Shown here: positions 36,825 to 49,099 of the stretch, in pieces
Numbering within the stretch: position 1 is the stretch's first letter
How the letters are laid out: every line of letters begins with the position of its first letter
Source of the DNA: Drosophila pseudoobscura
Taxonomy: Eukaryota; Arthropoda; Insecta; Diptera; Drosophilidae
DNA: 64,000 bases
Direction: 5' to 3'
Assembly: GCF_009870125.1 (NCBI RefSeq)
Contig: NC_046681.1
Location: 11,297,001-11,361,000, forward strand
Position numbers and translations under genes: made by a program
The notes under the pieces: generated by a model
What the model was told of the DNA's origin: nothing
Database searches by the model: none
What the model saw: the letters and a program-made list of their open reading frames with translations, nothing else

Positions 36825-39800
36825 AGTAAATAATTAATTTTCATTTTATTATATGCATAGGAATGATATTCTTTCCCTAAAGAAAATTCTAGAAAAAATA
36901 AATACACACATTTCCACCATCCAAAAAAAAATAAATAAATAAATAACAATCCCATAAAGCAGAGTCGGCATTTTTCATGTGTTCTGGGTTGGTTTCTGTT
37001 TTCTGTTTCGGTTTGCTCCGCTGAGAATGACGGCGGGGCCTGACAGCAAAATTCACACTTCATTTGAGGCACCTCACGCTTGCCGCAGAACCTGCAGCCG
37101 CGAGACCCTTGCCACATCGTACCCTCATCGGAGGATTAAAAACCCAAAACGAAAGCCAAGGCGAGTGCTAATGTTGCGCATAATAATTTTGTACTAAATT
37201 AAATAGTGCGTGGGTCGGCGGCGTCTCTGATGGATGTGTCGCTTTGCGTCGCCGTCTGTGCAACAAGTTGCTTCTCCCTTATTGTTTTTTTTTTGTTTTT
37301 TTTGTTGCTCTTTCTTTTCTTTTCTTCATGCCACTTGAGCCACAAAGGATATAATTTAGTTTTTATTGCACACGGTTTTGCCTCATCTCTCTGTCTGCCA
37401 TGAATTCTTGTGTTTTTTCTGTGAGCATTCATCAGCTATGCATGGCATGATGTTTGTTTTCACAAGGGTCCTTTACGACTTCTCCGGGCGTTTTGTTGCC
37501 ACGAATACGACGTACACTCGTAATACAGTCGGACTGGCCCGTACGGCTCTGGCTCTGGCTCTGGGTTAACTACTCATTCGCATTGCGTTTTAGTGTTAAT
37601 TTATTGATGTGCCCGCTTATACGTCACGTTTGTGTCTCTCCATTCTCTGGGTCGCCGCCTTTGATGTGTTCCATAAATCACAGCTTGCGCGGGGGGTTTT
37701 GTGAGCATTTAGTAGATGTCTATATAAGAATTTATATGGGGTTTTTCTTTAAGCGTTTTGCCTATTTTATGCCAAGAGCTATGAAAAAAGTTTTTATGGA
37801 ATAGAGTTGGGTGTGAGGGGAGGCTTATAAATTGGTATTCCAGGATTATGATATTCTAAATGTATTCTTAATACAACTATAGTCTACAGTAGGTACAGAG
37901 CTATTGCCTGTACTAAGAAATACCACGAAAAACGTCATCATCATTTTGTTTTATTTTGTTCTCGGGCTTCAGAGCGATCTCATAGCTATCCCATATCATA
38001 GTATTTTGTTTTTGCATTCTCGGGCTTTTTTTAAATTTTTCGCTTGTGTCTCGCTGGCGTTGATTGTCGACGAATAAAATATTAACTCAAAGCAATAGAA
38101 ACAGTTGAGAGCAAGGGTCCTTAAATAATACAAAAAAAATTAATTTAAAGAATTAATAATCATTAAAATAATTTATTATTAATAATTTTTTAATTATACA
38201 TTTTTTTATTTTAATTATTAGTAAAATAATATCACTGATACAAATTATATTGTTTGTTAATTTTAATAAATAAATAAAATAAATAAAATATATTATGTTA
38301 CAATTTTGAGGAATTTAATCCCACAAAAAATGAAAATTCACTGAGCTACTTTGTAATAGAGCGAGAAAGGAAGAGTTATTGCTTCAGGATTCTTCTTTCT
38401 TGATGTCCTGCTTCTATATCCACTGATGTACGATTCTTTGCTTGTAAATCCCGCCAATAAACTGCTGAAAACCTCAATCTTCTTCCTCATTTGATATCCA
38501 TTAATGGAATTCCCACCTTAGTCCCTTTCGTTTATAATATTCCTCCACCCATGGCCTGCCTTTAACTTTGAATCATTGCCTGGAATTGATCTTTTGGTTG
38601 AATTCCCTTTTTGATATACACATTTCCCGCCACATGTTTAAATGTGCAAAACGTTCACCTCTTCATATATCATAATCAAATCGAGCAGAAGAGAAAACAT
38701 TGCCAAAGGTTCTCCCGGTCGCTCGCTCGCTCGCTCGCACAACAAACAACAGAAATATTTATGGCCAAACATAAAAATCTTTACGACCTTCCCGATTCAA
38801 TCAGGGCCAGAAAAGAGCACACAGAACACAGAACCGAGAACAGAGCAGCAACTGGCGGGTCCCGTCCCCAAAGGCAGGGCATGGCGCTTCCTGGCGTACG
38901 AGGAATACAACAGGATATAGCCATCCATAAGGTGTTTCCATGTGCTTCTGCCCCATGTGTGTGCTCTGTGTGCTCGATAAAGAGAACATAAATTATGGGC
39001 CCTATATATCATTGGAAAATCTATCGACCAGGCTGCATTTTTATGGCCTTGCCGCCGCCGCCGGAGGAGAAGGAGAACGAATTTAACGAGCCTTCGAGAG
39101 TCGAGAGCCGTCGCTGGCGATGTTTATTGATTTACTTGCTAATTTTTCAGCCCAGATTCAAGAAGCGGCAGGACTCTGTTTCTCTCAAGGCTGGGAGTGT
39201 GGTCAATCAAGGACAGCAGCAGCAGCATCAGCAGTAGGCTGGCTGAAAGGCAGGCAGGCGGGCCATTGTCCTTGATTTATGGTCCGTCATTCATTGCCAG
39301 CCACCAAAGTTGACACTTCTGCGTATATCCCGCAGTCTCGGTGTCCCGGAGTCCCGCAGTCCCGCAGTCCCGGAGTCCCCTGTCAGTCTCAGTCTCAGAT
39401 CGTCGGTCACTCCCCTGGCAGGCGGCTCTGTGTCCTGCTTTCCTGTGTGCATCCTGTGACATTTTGACAAATAATTTTATTGATGCTCTCGCTCTGCGTC
39501 TCTGTTTGGCTTTTAATTGTCGTACGAGCTCGGTCCGCACGTGATAATTGCTCATTTTATGACGCATTTATCAAAAGTATTTCGAGGTCTCGTCCTTGGC
39601 ACTATCCTTTGTCCCTTTTGCATCATGCTGTGCATCTGACAGCGTACAGGGCGATCCTGATCCCCGGATCCTTCCCCTATTCTCCATCACTGACAGTCAC
39701 GCGTCATTTATTTGCCTCGTTTTTGGCCATGACAGTTCTCGTGACACTCTTGATGGCAGATTTTGGTCCCTTTTGAACAAATTAGGGATATACGCGGGGT

Positions 39801-40053
39801 TAGGTATTTGACTTGGGAAATTCTATTAAATTTTCTTCAACAGATGAGGATTTTTTGTCTTGTTTTAAACGGGGGGTATATGTAGATATTTGTTTTGTAT
39901 TACATAGGATATTTGGAATATGATTTTGAGGGGGTTTTTTTATTTAAAAATTTAAATATTTAATTTAAAAATATTTTTTTAAGGAGCTGGTGTTGAAGAG
40001 GTCGATAGGGAGAGGTGGTGCGCTCTCCCAGACATGAAAAGGAGGCTTTTAAA

Positions 40054-40081
40054 GCTAAGCTACTCTGTAAGAGAGAGAAAG
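40054..40081 (+). repeat. Dispersed GCTAAGCTACTCTGT motif
   Basis: GCTAAGCTACTCTGTAAGAG followed by AGAGAAAG. Shares an exact 23-mer with 36801-36824 on the other strand. Confidence 0.8.
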
Positions 40082-41510
40082 ACTAAGCTTGTACCTTTAT
40101 TCCATATATCCTGTGTTCCTTATTCCCTGTAAATCCTTCCCACATGTTTCAGCGCTTAAGGAAACATTTCGCCTAATTCATATACCGTTTACACCCTTTA
40201 GATCCTATAACCGGCGGACACACATATATCATTCGAAAGCCGCCCCCTGGACAGACCATAGATACCAGATATTGTAGGCAATTAATACTTAATGCCAGAA
40301 ATGGCAATAAAAATTGATGCCATCAATTTATCATTTTAGAAAATCCTCCACGTGTCAGAGTTGTAGGTATTTCCCCCATTTTTAGAGGTTAGGGGGGGAC
40401 AACGATTAATTTGCTTTATTAATCCGCCACACACACACACGAACAGAGGGTGGCCCGCAAAAAATGGCAAAGATCCCTTTTTTTTGGGATGCATTACCGT
40501 AAAATTTCAATGTCACCATTATTCTTTTTTCTTTCTTTTTTTGCTGTTTTTTTTTGCGTTTGGGCAACTATTACGAGATAAATTGTTGTCAATAAATTAT
40601 CGACAGGCGGCAGGCGGAGGGGGGAGCTCCTGGAACCCGGAACACAGTCACAGCAGGGCATCCCCTGCTGCATCCCCTTTTTGGCCTGTTGTGTGCGTGT
40701 TTTTTTCTTCTTTTTTTGGGATCTGTTTGCTCGGGTGTCTGCTTAGTTTTTGGGTTTCATAGGGTTCTTTCTATATTGAATTTATTGCAGTTTGTTTTTC
40801 AATTTTTTAAATGGCATTCACGGGTTGTGGGGAGTGCCGAACCTTCGGAAGTGAGTTATTGTTTGGCTGCACGGCACGTAGACACATTCAAATCGGAAGT
40901 AATTATGATGGTACATAAACGATTCGATTTGTGGAGTTGTACGGGATTTTATAAATTTTAGTTGGTATTTTGGAGGGGAATTTTGAGCTTTATATTATTC
41001 TAGAGGTATACTGGGCTAAAAGAGATACAAACGTGTACTAAAAGTGGTCCCAAAATTAGCGAATAATTTTTTCTAAATATTATTAGGGAGTAGCAACGAT
41101 TTTGTTATTATTATATATTATGCAAAAATATCTATAAGCTATATTTAATAATATATAAAAATGCCGAATCCCTCATAATGGTCTCTGTTTTTGTCCGTTT
41201 GCTTATGGGAAATTTGTACAGCATCGAATCAACTTCTGTGTTCTTTTTTTTACAGATGTCTCAAAGAATTTTCTAGAAAAAGCTTACGTTTCTTTTTTGT
41301 ATACTAAATTGAAACATTAAAATGTTACAACATCATAAATTATTCATAAATTCCCAACATTTTGTGTAATTTAAAATCTTCCCTTGGTTAAGATGTACCA
41401 CAATCTTGAGAAAAACCGAATATTCCACCCTGAAGTAACAAATTTCCGCTCAGATAGCCATCGAGTGGCAGGAAAAGGTTCTTCAGACGCCAAAATAAAG
41501 CAATTATCGT

Positions 41511-41528
41511 GGGGGGGGGGGGGGGGGG
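41511..41528. repeat. G18 homopolymer
   Basis: Eighteen consecutive G on the plus strand, unusually long for a fly genome. Length may be uncertain in the assembly. Confidence 0.9.
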
Positions 41529-44500
41529 AGTGGCAGGAGACTTTGCCTTTGCCCCAAGCGTAAGTCAACTGAAAATCCGCAGACAGTTAAACGACTTTCC
41601 CTTTTCCACTGCCACTGCCACTGCCGGTGCCACACAGCACCCACTTTACGGATATATATATACGTTCATATTGCCGGAGATAATGTCAAATTTATTGCAT
41701 TATTTTTCGCTCCTTTTCCTTACGCTCTCCTTCCCTCATTTGTGGAGTGCGTTGTTTCATGCGTGTGCCGCAGTCCCCCCTCCTCAGCCACCTCAATAGC
41801 CCACTTCTACGGCTGCCGCTACTGCCACTGCCACTGCCACAGCCACTGCTGTTGCTGCTGTTGTTGTTGTGGTGCATAAATCAAAAGGTAAATGGCTGCA
41901 TTTTTATGACTGCGCCGCCATCGTCGTCGTTGGAGTCGTCGTTCATCGTCGTTCGCCTTTTGCGCCGCTTCGCTTTTATCACACAAACATTTCTGTGATA
42001 ATAAATGCCATAAAAATGAAGAAATATGTGGTTAATTTTATGTGCTACCCCCCCATGCCCCATGCCCCATGCCCCCCCATGCCTTCGCCATTTGGTGCTG
42101 CCGCATCAGTTTTTCCTCCTTTTTATATTCCTCATATAAATGTTTTCGCGGCTACAAATTTCTCTTACTGTCTCTTGTTTTATGTTGTTTCCTTCCTGCC
42201 GCCTTCCTGGGCATACACAAGTATCTGGGGTATATTCGTTGAAAGATACTTGTTTTTTTAAGATTACAAGATACAATTAGGAGCAGGTTTTTAGGGGAAA
42301 TCTTCGATAAAAAGAGGTATGGGAATGGCAGGTATTTTTCATTGATTTCTGAATTAAATTATACACACACATACCATAGATTATATGTATATTTTTGTAA
42401 TGTTCCCTATTTCAAGAGAATGCATATCTATCTGGAGAATCTGTACTATATCTATAGACATATCTTCATTGATCATTGCTCTATTTTGAGCCTAAAAATA
42501 ATGAAAAGATCTATTATGATACCATCTTCGGATTGAGTTGACTAAATGTTCCCTGAAAATCATATAAAAAAGATTATAAAAATGCTTCTAAATTATCCTA
42601 AGATTTTCATAAGAAAATAAAGAATCCAAGCCATATTTTTAATGTGCCCAACAGATCCTTGAAACGTGCAAGAAATCCGTAATTTAAAATATATCAACAA
42701 ATCTTTCAAACTTTCTGTAATCTTCTATAAATTCTACCTGAAAAGATTAGCCACTAAATAACGAAATTAACATATCAAACGCCTTAGAACCGCTCCAGGG
42801 CATGAGCATTAAGAAGGAAAGAAAATCGCTTTAGTCACGGTATCAAGGTGTTCCACACTTCCGCCGCCCCCTGGCATTCGCTGTGGCTTTCCTTGTAATT
42901 TATAATATTTTTGTATTATTTATGCGACGACCCCTGCCCGCCGCCAAGGCTACTCGCCAGTAAATAATTCACATACAGGAGAGGAGCAACAAATTTATGA
43001 CGCTGACAAAGTGGCCATAAAAAAATAACAAATAATAAGGGAAAATACTCGCTTGCACTCGAGCGGGGAAAATTCTCTAACCTTCGAACACTGAAGACTG
43101 TACCTGTACTTCTCTACTCCTGTATTTTGGCAACACTTTGAGTTGGTATTTTTTTTTTTTGTTCACGCAGAAACCGCAAATTATGTTTAAGCCGGATCGT
43201 AAAGTACGACAGCACGCTCTTACCTAATAAATCCGTCATTTACTGAAGGCCCTTTTGAAGGAGGGAACTCTACCTGTGACACGTGAAGCGGGAGAGAAAA
43301 AGAAATCCCCATTGCCCAAAAATGTCTAAATATTCTTAATCCTGGCATAAGCCAGGACGCCTTTCAGTTCTCGCTGTCTTAACGCTTATATTTACACAGA
43401 TTTTAATTTGCTTGCCAGAGGCTTTGACGGGGGGATTTGCAACTGTCTGACGATTAGGTAATATTTTTCAAATTGCTAAGAGATTGAGATCTCTCCAAAA
43501 GATTCAAAAAAAAAATTCTGCCACAAAGTATCTAAAGACTTGGGTTTAGCCTTAGATTATATAGATTCTGAATGGATTTCTAGGGAATTTCAAAGATCAT
43601 TTAATATAGATCAAGAGATCCAGATGATTAGGGGAGTAAATGTCTTGGATTTGTTGTTATGGCTTTTAAATGCATTCTTAACTATTTTGGGAGACTCTAC
43701 AAGGGATCATGGGGCTCACCGGATCAAAGCTATCGGTTGTTCGTCATGCAAAAGAGCCCCTCGGTCGTTAAGGAGCGAATAGACAGTGTTGATGCCTCGA
43801 TTCTTCGAGTAACAAGCTTCTTCCCTTGGTTTTAATGACAGAATCCAATTCTTTTCAATTAAATAATATATTTTGTGTGAAATAAAAATAGTTTCAGAAA
43901 AGTGTAGACTGGAAAGTACATTTCCAATGGTTGTGTGATTAAAAATGCAGTGAAATTAACCAACTAAAGGAAAGCCATTAAACCATTAAAAACTCCGGTT
44001 AGCCACTAATTTTGTGGGATGTTACGCCCCCACATACACACACACAAACATTATACATGTAAATCAAGAAAAACATGGAAAAAACGAATGTGGAAAATGG
44101 CTCAGAAAAACTTTGTGACGCGACAAACAAAACAACGATTTCCACTTAAACGGAAAACCAGGAGCCCCAACGTTTTGTGAGGTAGTGGAGGAGGTGGAGT
44201 GGTGGTACAGTAAAAACCCACCGCAGAAGTTAATCGAAAAACGCTAAACAAAAGCCTGGAGAGAGACGCTGAGCACGGAGCAGGGGAGAGTGTGAGAGCG
44301 AGCGACAAACAAATTAATTTTTATATGACATTAAAACGAGCGGAACCGAGGCGATGGAAATGGTCTGGAAAAAATGACGTAGAGTGTGAGGAAAGGAGAG
44401 AACAAATCTCAGAGCGACGGAAGACAATGCCTCTCTACCACTGCTGATACTTCCTCTCCCACAAGCACATTGCTGCTTCTTCCTCTCACACTGCCACTTA

Positions 44501-44639
44501 TCCCCATCTTCACGCACCCCCCACTCCGATAACTCCTGCTGTTGACAGCCCCATCAAAGCCGCACAAAAAACGAGAGCGGGAGAGCGAGCGCGTGACATA
44601 TGTGTGAAGATAAAATTAATGTGTGCGCGCAATGCAACA

Positions 44640-45010
44640 ACAACTATCGCGATTGAGAGCAGAGAGCCGCTCTCTCTCGCTCGGTCGCTCGCTCGCCACA
44701 ACTGTTGCTGCTCTCGAAACGAGTGTTGCCGTGGTGCAAATGTGACAGAGAGAGCGAGAAACCTGTTCCGTTGGCCATCCATCGCATGGCGCATGCGATT
44801 GTGATTGGGCAAAAAATACGCCATATTTGAAAATTACGCTCGTGGCGACTCGCTCGCACACAGCAGGCCGGACTGCTCTAGCGCACGAAGAGAGCGGCCA
44901 AACCAGTTTTGAGCGAGCAGAGCGAGAGAGGGCGAGCGAGAGTGGAGAGCGAGCGAGCGAGTAGTGAGAGAGAGAGAGCGCGCGAGCGAGTGAGCGTGCA
45001 CGAACGTGTC
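44640..45010 (+). promoter_or_regulatory. GAGA-rich upstream region of noc
   Basis: Dense GAGAG/CTCTC and GAGCGAGCGAG repeats lead up to the noc transcription start, as in GAGA-factor-bound fly promoters. Three Pho-type GCCAT cores occur within about 50 bp (44774-44778, 44786-44790 inverted, 44820-44824). GAGA plus GCCAT clusters are typical of Polycomb response elements; whether this is one is an inference. Confidence 0.55.
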
Positions 45011-45058
45011 CGTTCTTCACTTTGCGGCTAGGTACGTTCGCACCGTCACACGGAGAAT

Positions 45059-45092
45059 ACAGTTCGAGTTCAGCCTTCGAATCGTTCAGACG
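45059..45092 (+). promoter_or_regulatory. noc: noc core promoter: Inr + DPE
   Basis: ACAGTT gives an initiator with A+1 at 45061. AGACG (fits RGWYV) lies exactly at +28 to +32 (45088-45092), the spacing required for a downstream promoter element. No TATA box is seen. The predicted 5' UTR is 411 nt. Confidence 0.7.
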
Positions 45093-45471
45093 TTGCTCGG
45101 AAAAAAGCGGAAAACCAACCCCCCTTGCACACCCATAGAAATATTCTGTTCAAGAACAGCTGTCCCAAGTGTCAAATAGTGAACAACAACAGAGAAATAA
45201 GTGAAAGAAATTTACACCACAAAGTGATCTAAATCGGATTTCAGGCATACCATTTCCCTGAACTGAACCGAAACAAGAAAAGTGAAATTTTTGGATTATT
45301 ATCAAACACACACGCACACACATTTTTGCCGTCGCATTTTCTGTGGATTACTCTTCATCGACGACAAAAAAATAAAAACAAAAACGAAAAGCTACAAATT
45401 TCTGTGGCCACCGTCAACATTTCCTTGTGGATTACACTCTTCAATAAAAAAAACTACACTAAGCTACAAAA

Positions 45472-47757
45472 ATGGTTGTCTTGGAAGGAGGCGGTGGTGT
45501 CGTTACCATCGGCAATAACCAATACCTACAACCGGATTACTTGGCTCCACTCCCGACAACGGTTAGTATTTTATAAACAAACAACAAAATAAATGAAAGA
45601 CTGGAAAGACTTGTAAAAAAGTCAGAGAAACATTTTTTGAATGAGCTCTATAAAGAAATCGTGGAACAGAATAAAAACTGTTGACAAAAAATAATGAAAA
45701 CCAAAAGAAATTTCAGGACAAAAAACCCATGAATTTCTAAACCAAAAATAAATAAATTTTGGAGGAAGAAAAAATTATTTGAAAAGCTGAGATGAAAGAT
45801 TGAAGAATTCGGATACAAATTATATTGAACATTTTAACTTCAGGAAAATATGTTCAAATATTTATAAAAGGCGTAAAAAAAACCAAAATTTCAATCCGGC
45901 TACAAATTTAAATTGTGATGAAACGCAAAAGAAATTGGCATCAAATAACTTTAAACCATTTATAAAAAAAAACCCCAGAAAGTACGGAGAAATTCAGTTT
46001 TAACAAAGAAATTATAAAAACAAAAATTCTAGAAAATAAAAAGAGAAAAATTAAATCTCTAATGAACAAATTTCTGAAATACAAAGACGAGAAAAATAAT
46101 TAAAAAATAAATCTAAAGAAATAAACCAACAACAAATAGAGCTCAAATTCAAGAAAAAAAGAAAGGAAATTCCTGTGGCAAAAAACAAATATACTAAACC
46201 CGAACCTTCTTCCTTTCCTTCCATTCCTTATAGATGGATGCCAAAAAGAGTCCCCTGGCTCTGCTCGCCCAGACATGCTCACAGATTGGAGCCGATTCAT
46301 CGGCGGTAAAGCCCCTGCTGGCAATGGACAAGAACAAGACGAAGCCGGGCACCTGCTCCTCGTCCTCCACATCCTCGACCTCGTCGAGCAACGGCGATAT
46401 ATCGGCGGCCAAGTCGCCCGGCAGCCAGGCAAAATCGCCGAAATCCACAACGCCCATTACGGCCACGGCCACCAGCAATACCAGTCTGACAACCACCGGA
46501 GAGATCAAGCTGGCCTTCAAGCCGTACGAGACGAACGTGCTGAGCCACCAGAACCAGAACTCCTTCAAGAGCAGCTCCTCCGTGGAGGAACCGATGCGCC
46601 CCAGCTCCAAGAACTCCTCCTCCGCCCAGGAGCGTGTGCCGTCGCGCAGCAAGTCGAATGCCACGCCCACAGATGGACATAGCCGGACACAGGAGGCGGC
46701 ACCCAGCACACCCCATGATAATGGCAGCCGGAAGACAGTGTCGCCCTCGGGCTCCTCACAGCGCGGCGCCAGCCCCATCGTACGCTCCGGAATGGAGGTC
46801 CTGAGCAACTCCAACGGCACCGCACAGCATCCCAAGGAGATGAGCAGCATGGCAGCTGCAGCGGCTGCCGCAGCGGCGGCCTACAAGGCAGCCGGTCCCT
46901 ATGGCCTCAACCATCTGTCGGCCCTCTGCTGCCCGCCTGGGATGGAGCAGCACGCGAATCCTGCTTTCCGTCCGCCCTTTGCCGGCGGCTTTTCGCACCA
47001 TCACGCCGCCATGCTGGCGGCGGCTGCCAATGGCGGCTATCCGGGCGCCGGAGGCGGCAATCCCGCCGGACAGCCCAATCCGTACATCAGCTACCAGCGC
47101 ATCAAGACGCCAGCGGGTGGCGAGGCCATCGTGCCAGTGTGCAAGGATCCCTACTGTCCCGGCTGCCCCTACTCCGCGCACACCCAACAGATGCTGATGG
47201 GGGCCCCCTGCCCGGCCGGATGCACCCAGTGCGAGCACCAGAAGTACGGCATGGCCATGGCCAGCGCCGGCCTGCCCCCAGGCCATCCGTACTCGCAGGC
47301 GGCGGCCGCAGCGGCTGCCAATGCGGCGGCTGCACGCTCCGCCCCCTACGTCTGCAGTTGGGTGGTGGGCGATGCCTATTGCGGCAAGCGTTTCCAGACC
47401 TCCGACGAACTCTTCACCCACCTCCGCACCCACACGGGCAACCTCTCGGATCCGGCTGCCGCGGCCGCCGCTTTGGCCCAGTCGCAGGCGCAGTCCCTGC
47501 TCGGAACCCTGTTCCCCCCATCGGCGCTGCGAGGTGGATATCCCACGCCCCCGCTCAGCCCCATGTCCGCGGCAGCGGCGGCAGCCCGCTATCATCCGTA
47601 CGCCAAGCCGCCGCCAGGTTCCATGGGCGGTGCCCCGTCGCCCTTTGGCGCCGGCGGAGCCTTCAATCCGGCAGCAGCCGCTGCGGCAGCTGCTCTGGGA
47701 CCGTACTACTCCCCGTATGCCATGTACGGCCAGCGGATGGGAGCGGCCCATCAGTGA
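45472..47757 (+). CDS. noc: No ocelli (NET-family zinc-finger protein)
   Basis: Two coding exons, 45472-45561 and 46234-47757, with a 672-bp GT-AG intron in phase 0; the product is 537 aa. Exon 1 encodes 30 residues starting MVVLEGGGGVVTIG and ending YLAPLPTT. Visible motifs are the Sp-like start SPLALLAQTCSQIG, FKPY at 125-128 (a Groucho-type interaction motif in NET proteins), a buttonhead-like Cys box CKDPYCPGC at 333-341, and one C2H2 finger (C404, C413, H426, H430; CGKRFQTSDELFTHLRTH). Alanine tracts follow MSSM and flank the finger. Known role: with elbow B, Noc acts as a nuclear transcriptional repressor in ocellar/head, tracheal and appendage patterning. Codon use is GC-rich, so the opposite strand shows long meaningless open frames. 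I chose the exon 1 start because it extends the conserved protein across a clean splice junction; a second in-frame ATG opens exon 2 at 46234. Confidence 0.97.
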
Positions 47758-48549
47758 AGAGGGCAAAGGAGAAGGAAAAGGTTTTTAAATGCATACCAAA
47801 AAACAAAAAAAAAAGCAAAAAGATCCCAGAGGAAACGTTTTTGAAATAATTTCAAACGAAAAAATGATGAAATGATGAAATGACCGGGAATGCCGATGGA
47901 CACCATCTCTCTGCGGCATTCGCGCGCTGTTCTGTGATACTAAACTGTAGTTTGTCGAGCGCTAATTAAACTTAAGTTTCCATTCAACGAAGTAGAAGAC
48001 GAAGAAGATCATAATTAACAGCAACAAAAATCGTAGCAGAACAAACTGAAAGATCAACTTATTTGCCACTTCACAAGATAATTAATTCATAATTATTGTC
48101 TACAGTAATCACACAAATCCAATCCAATCCAATCCAATCCCCCCCCACATCCACATAGGAGATATACATAGTAGGAATATCATCAGTTTTCGGATATACA
48201 TTTTGTGTTTTTCTTTTGAATCAACCAAAGTTTTTTCAAGTCTTAGCAAAGCAGAAAAAAAAGAAATACAATATTCAATGCGACTTCCAAAATTTGTTCT
48301 CTGAGATGTTGAAACATTGTTTTTAATCCACGTTTTGCTTTAATCTTTAAGTTTATTAACTATTATTATTACCAATCATTACAACATTAATGTTCTTTAA
48401 GTCAACTTAAATGTAAAACTACGTATAAAATAAATAGTAAAAACAAACGATAAAAAAAAACTCAAGAAAAATGCTTAAAAAAAAGAACAAATAAAACATG
48501 AATATTTCATATAATTATTGTATGTAATGTACTGTGTGTGTGTGTGTGT
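47758..48549 (+). other. noc: noc 3' UTR with K box and poly(A) signals
   Basis: A K box (TGTGATA) lies at 47933-47939, a known target class for the miR-2/13 family. AATAAA occurs at 48429-48434 and 48490-48495. The second is followed by a GT-repeat element (about 48533-48549), the usual downstream element, so the main 3' end is probably near 48510-48530. CAATC pentamers occur near 48118. Confidence 0.7.
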
Positions 48550-48898
48550 AAATTCTATAGATATACAAAACACTAGATTCGCTAATTTACATACTACCCT
48601 TGATGTATGCAGAAAAATCAGAATCACAGAAGCAACAGAATATCAAAAAGAAAGAACAAGATACAACATCAAGAAATCCAACACATTCATATGAAAAACT
48701 GAAAAATATACATGAAAGAAAAACCAAAATCTTTTGAAAAATATAAACCACAAAACATCTTTTACTTGGCAAAAGAATTCTTCTTTTATGGTCTTATCTG
48801 TTGGCAATACGAGCACGATTATTGTTTGGGTTTGGGGATTGGCTTACTCATTCGAGGGCCATAAAAATAATGCTGATAATGCGGCTTGATTTTGCCCC
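48550..48898. other. Intergenic
   Basis: AT-rich spacer downstream of noc; no gene seen. Confidence 0.55.
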
Positions 48899-49099
48899 AT
48901 GGTTTATTTACTTAAGGCTGATGACATTGGCACATTCTGCGAAACCTTATCGCGGGGGTCTCTAGTTCCCCATGAAACCTTTAAGAAGGCATGCGAAATC
49001 GGTTTGGAATGGAGAGCATTCTGCAGAGATTCTATTTCAGAGGGTGTAAAAGCAGAAGAACTTAAGGAACGACTTGGAAAAAGAATCTCCGTGAAATAA
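48899..49099 (+). CDS. Orphan 66-codon open frame, unrecognised
   Basis: ATG-initiated frame MVYLLKADDIGTFCETLSRG... ending GKRISVK, about 370 bp past the noc poly(A) signals. The residue mix is balanced (helical, charged, with FCETLSRGSLVPHETFKKAC and EELKERLGKR segments), unlike the repeat-driven frames around it. I do not recognise a family. No intron, promoter or poly(A) signal is obvious. It could be a small gene, a fragment of a decayed gene or chance. Confidence 0.25.
   Translation: MVYLLKADDIGTFCETLSRGSLVPHETFKKACEIGLEWRAFCRDSISEGVKAEELKERLGKRISVK

Larger units (their letters stand above)
28250..44600. other. Large intergenic region
   Basis: No supported gene in about 16 kb. It holds microsatellites, G runs, a 53-bp minisatellite, one palindrome, two copies of the GCTAAGC motif and long A/T-rich blocks (for example 29870-30260, 33890-34620 and 38100-38310). 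Open frames are driven by simple repeats or lack plausible starts. It may contain noc enhancers, but none can be told from sequence alone. Confidence 0.55.

Noticed and set aside
45282..45518. 78-codon frame in the noc leader as an upstream ORF
   Set aside because: It begins at GTG, not ATG, and overlaps exon 1 in another frame.
46756..47766. 336-codon minus-strand frame across noc
   Set aside because: Antisense shadow of GC-rich noc exon 2; Arg/Gly-rich composition with no domain.
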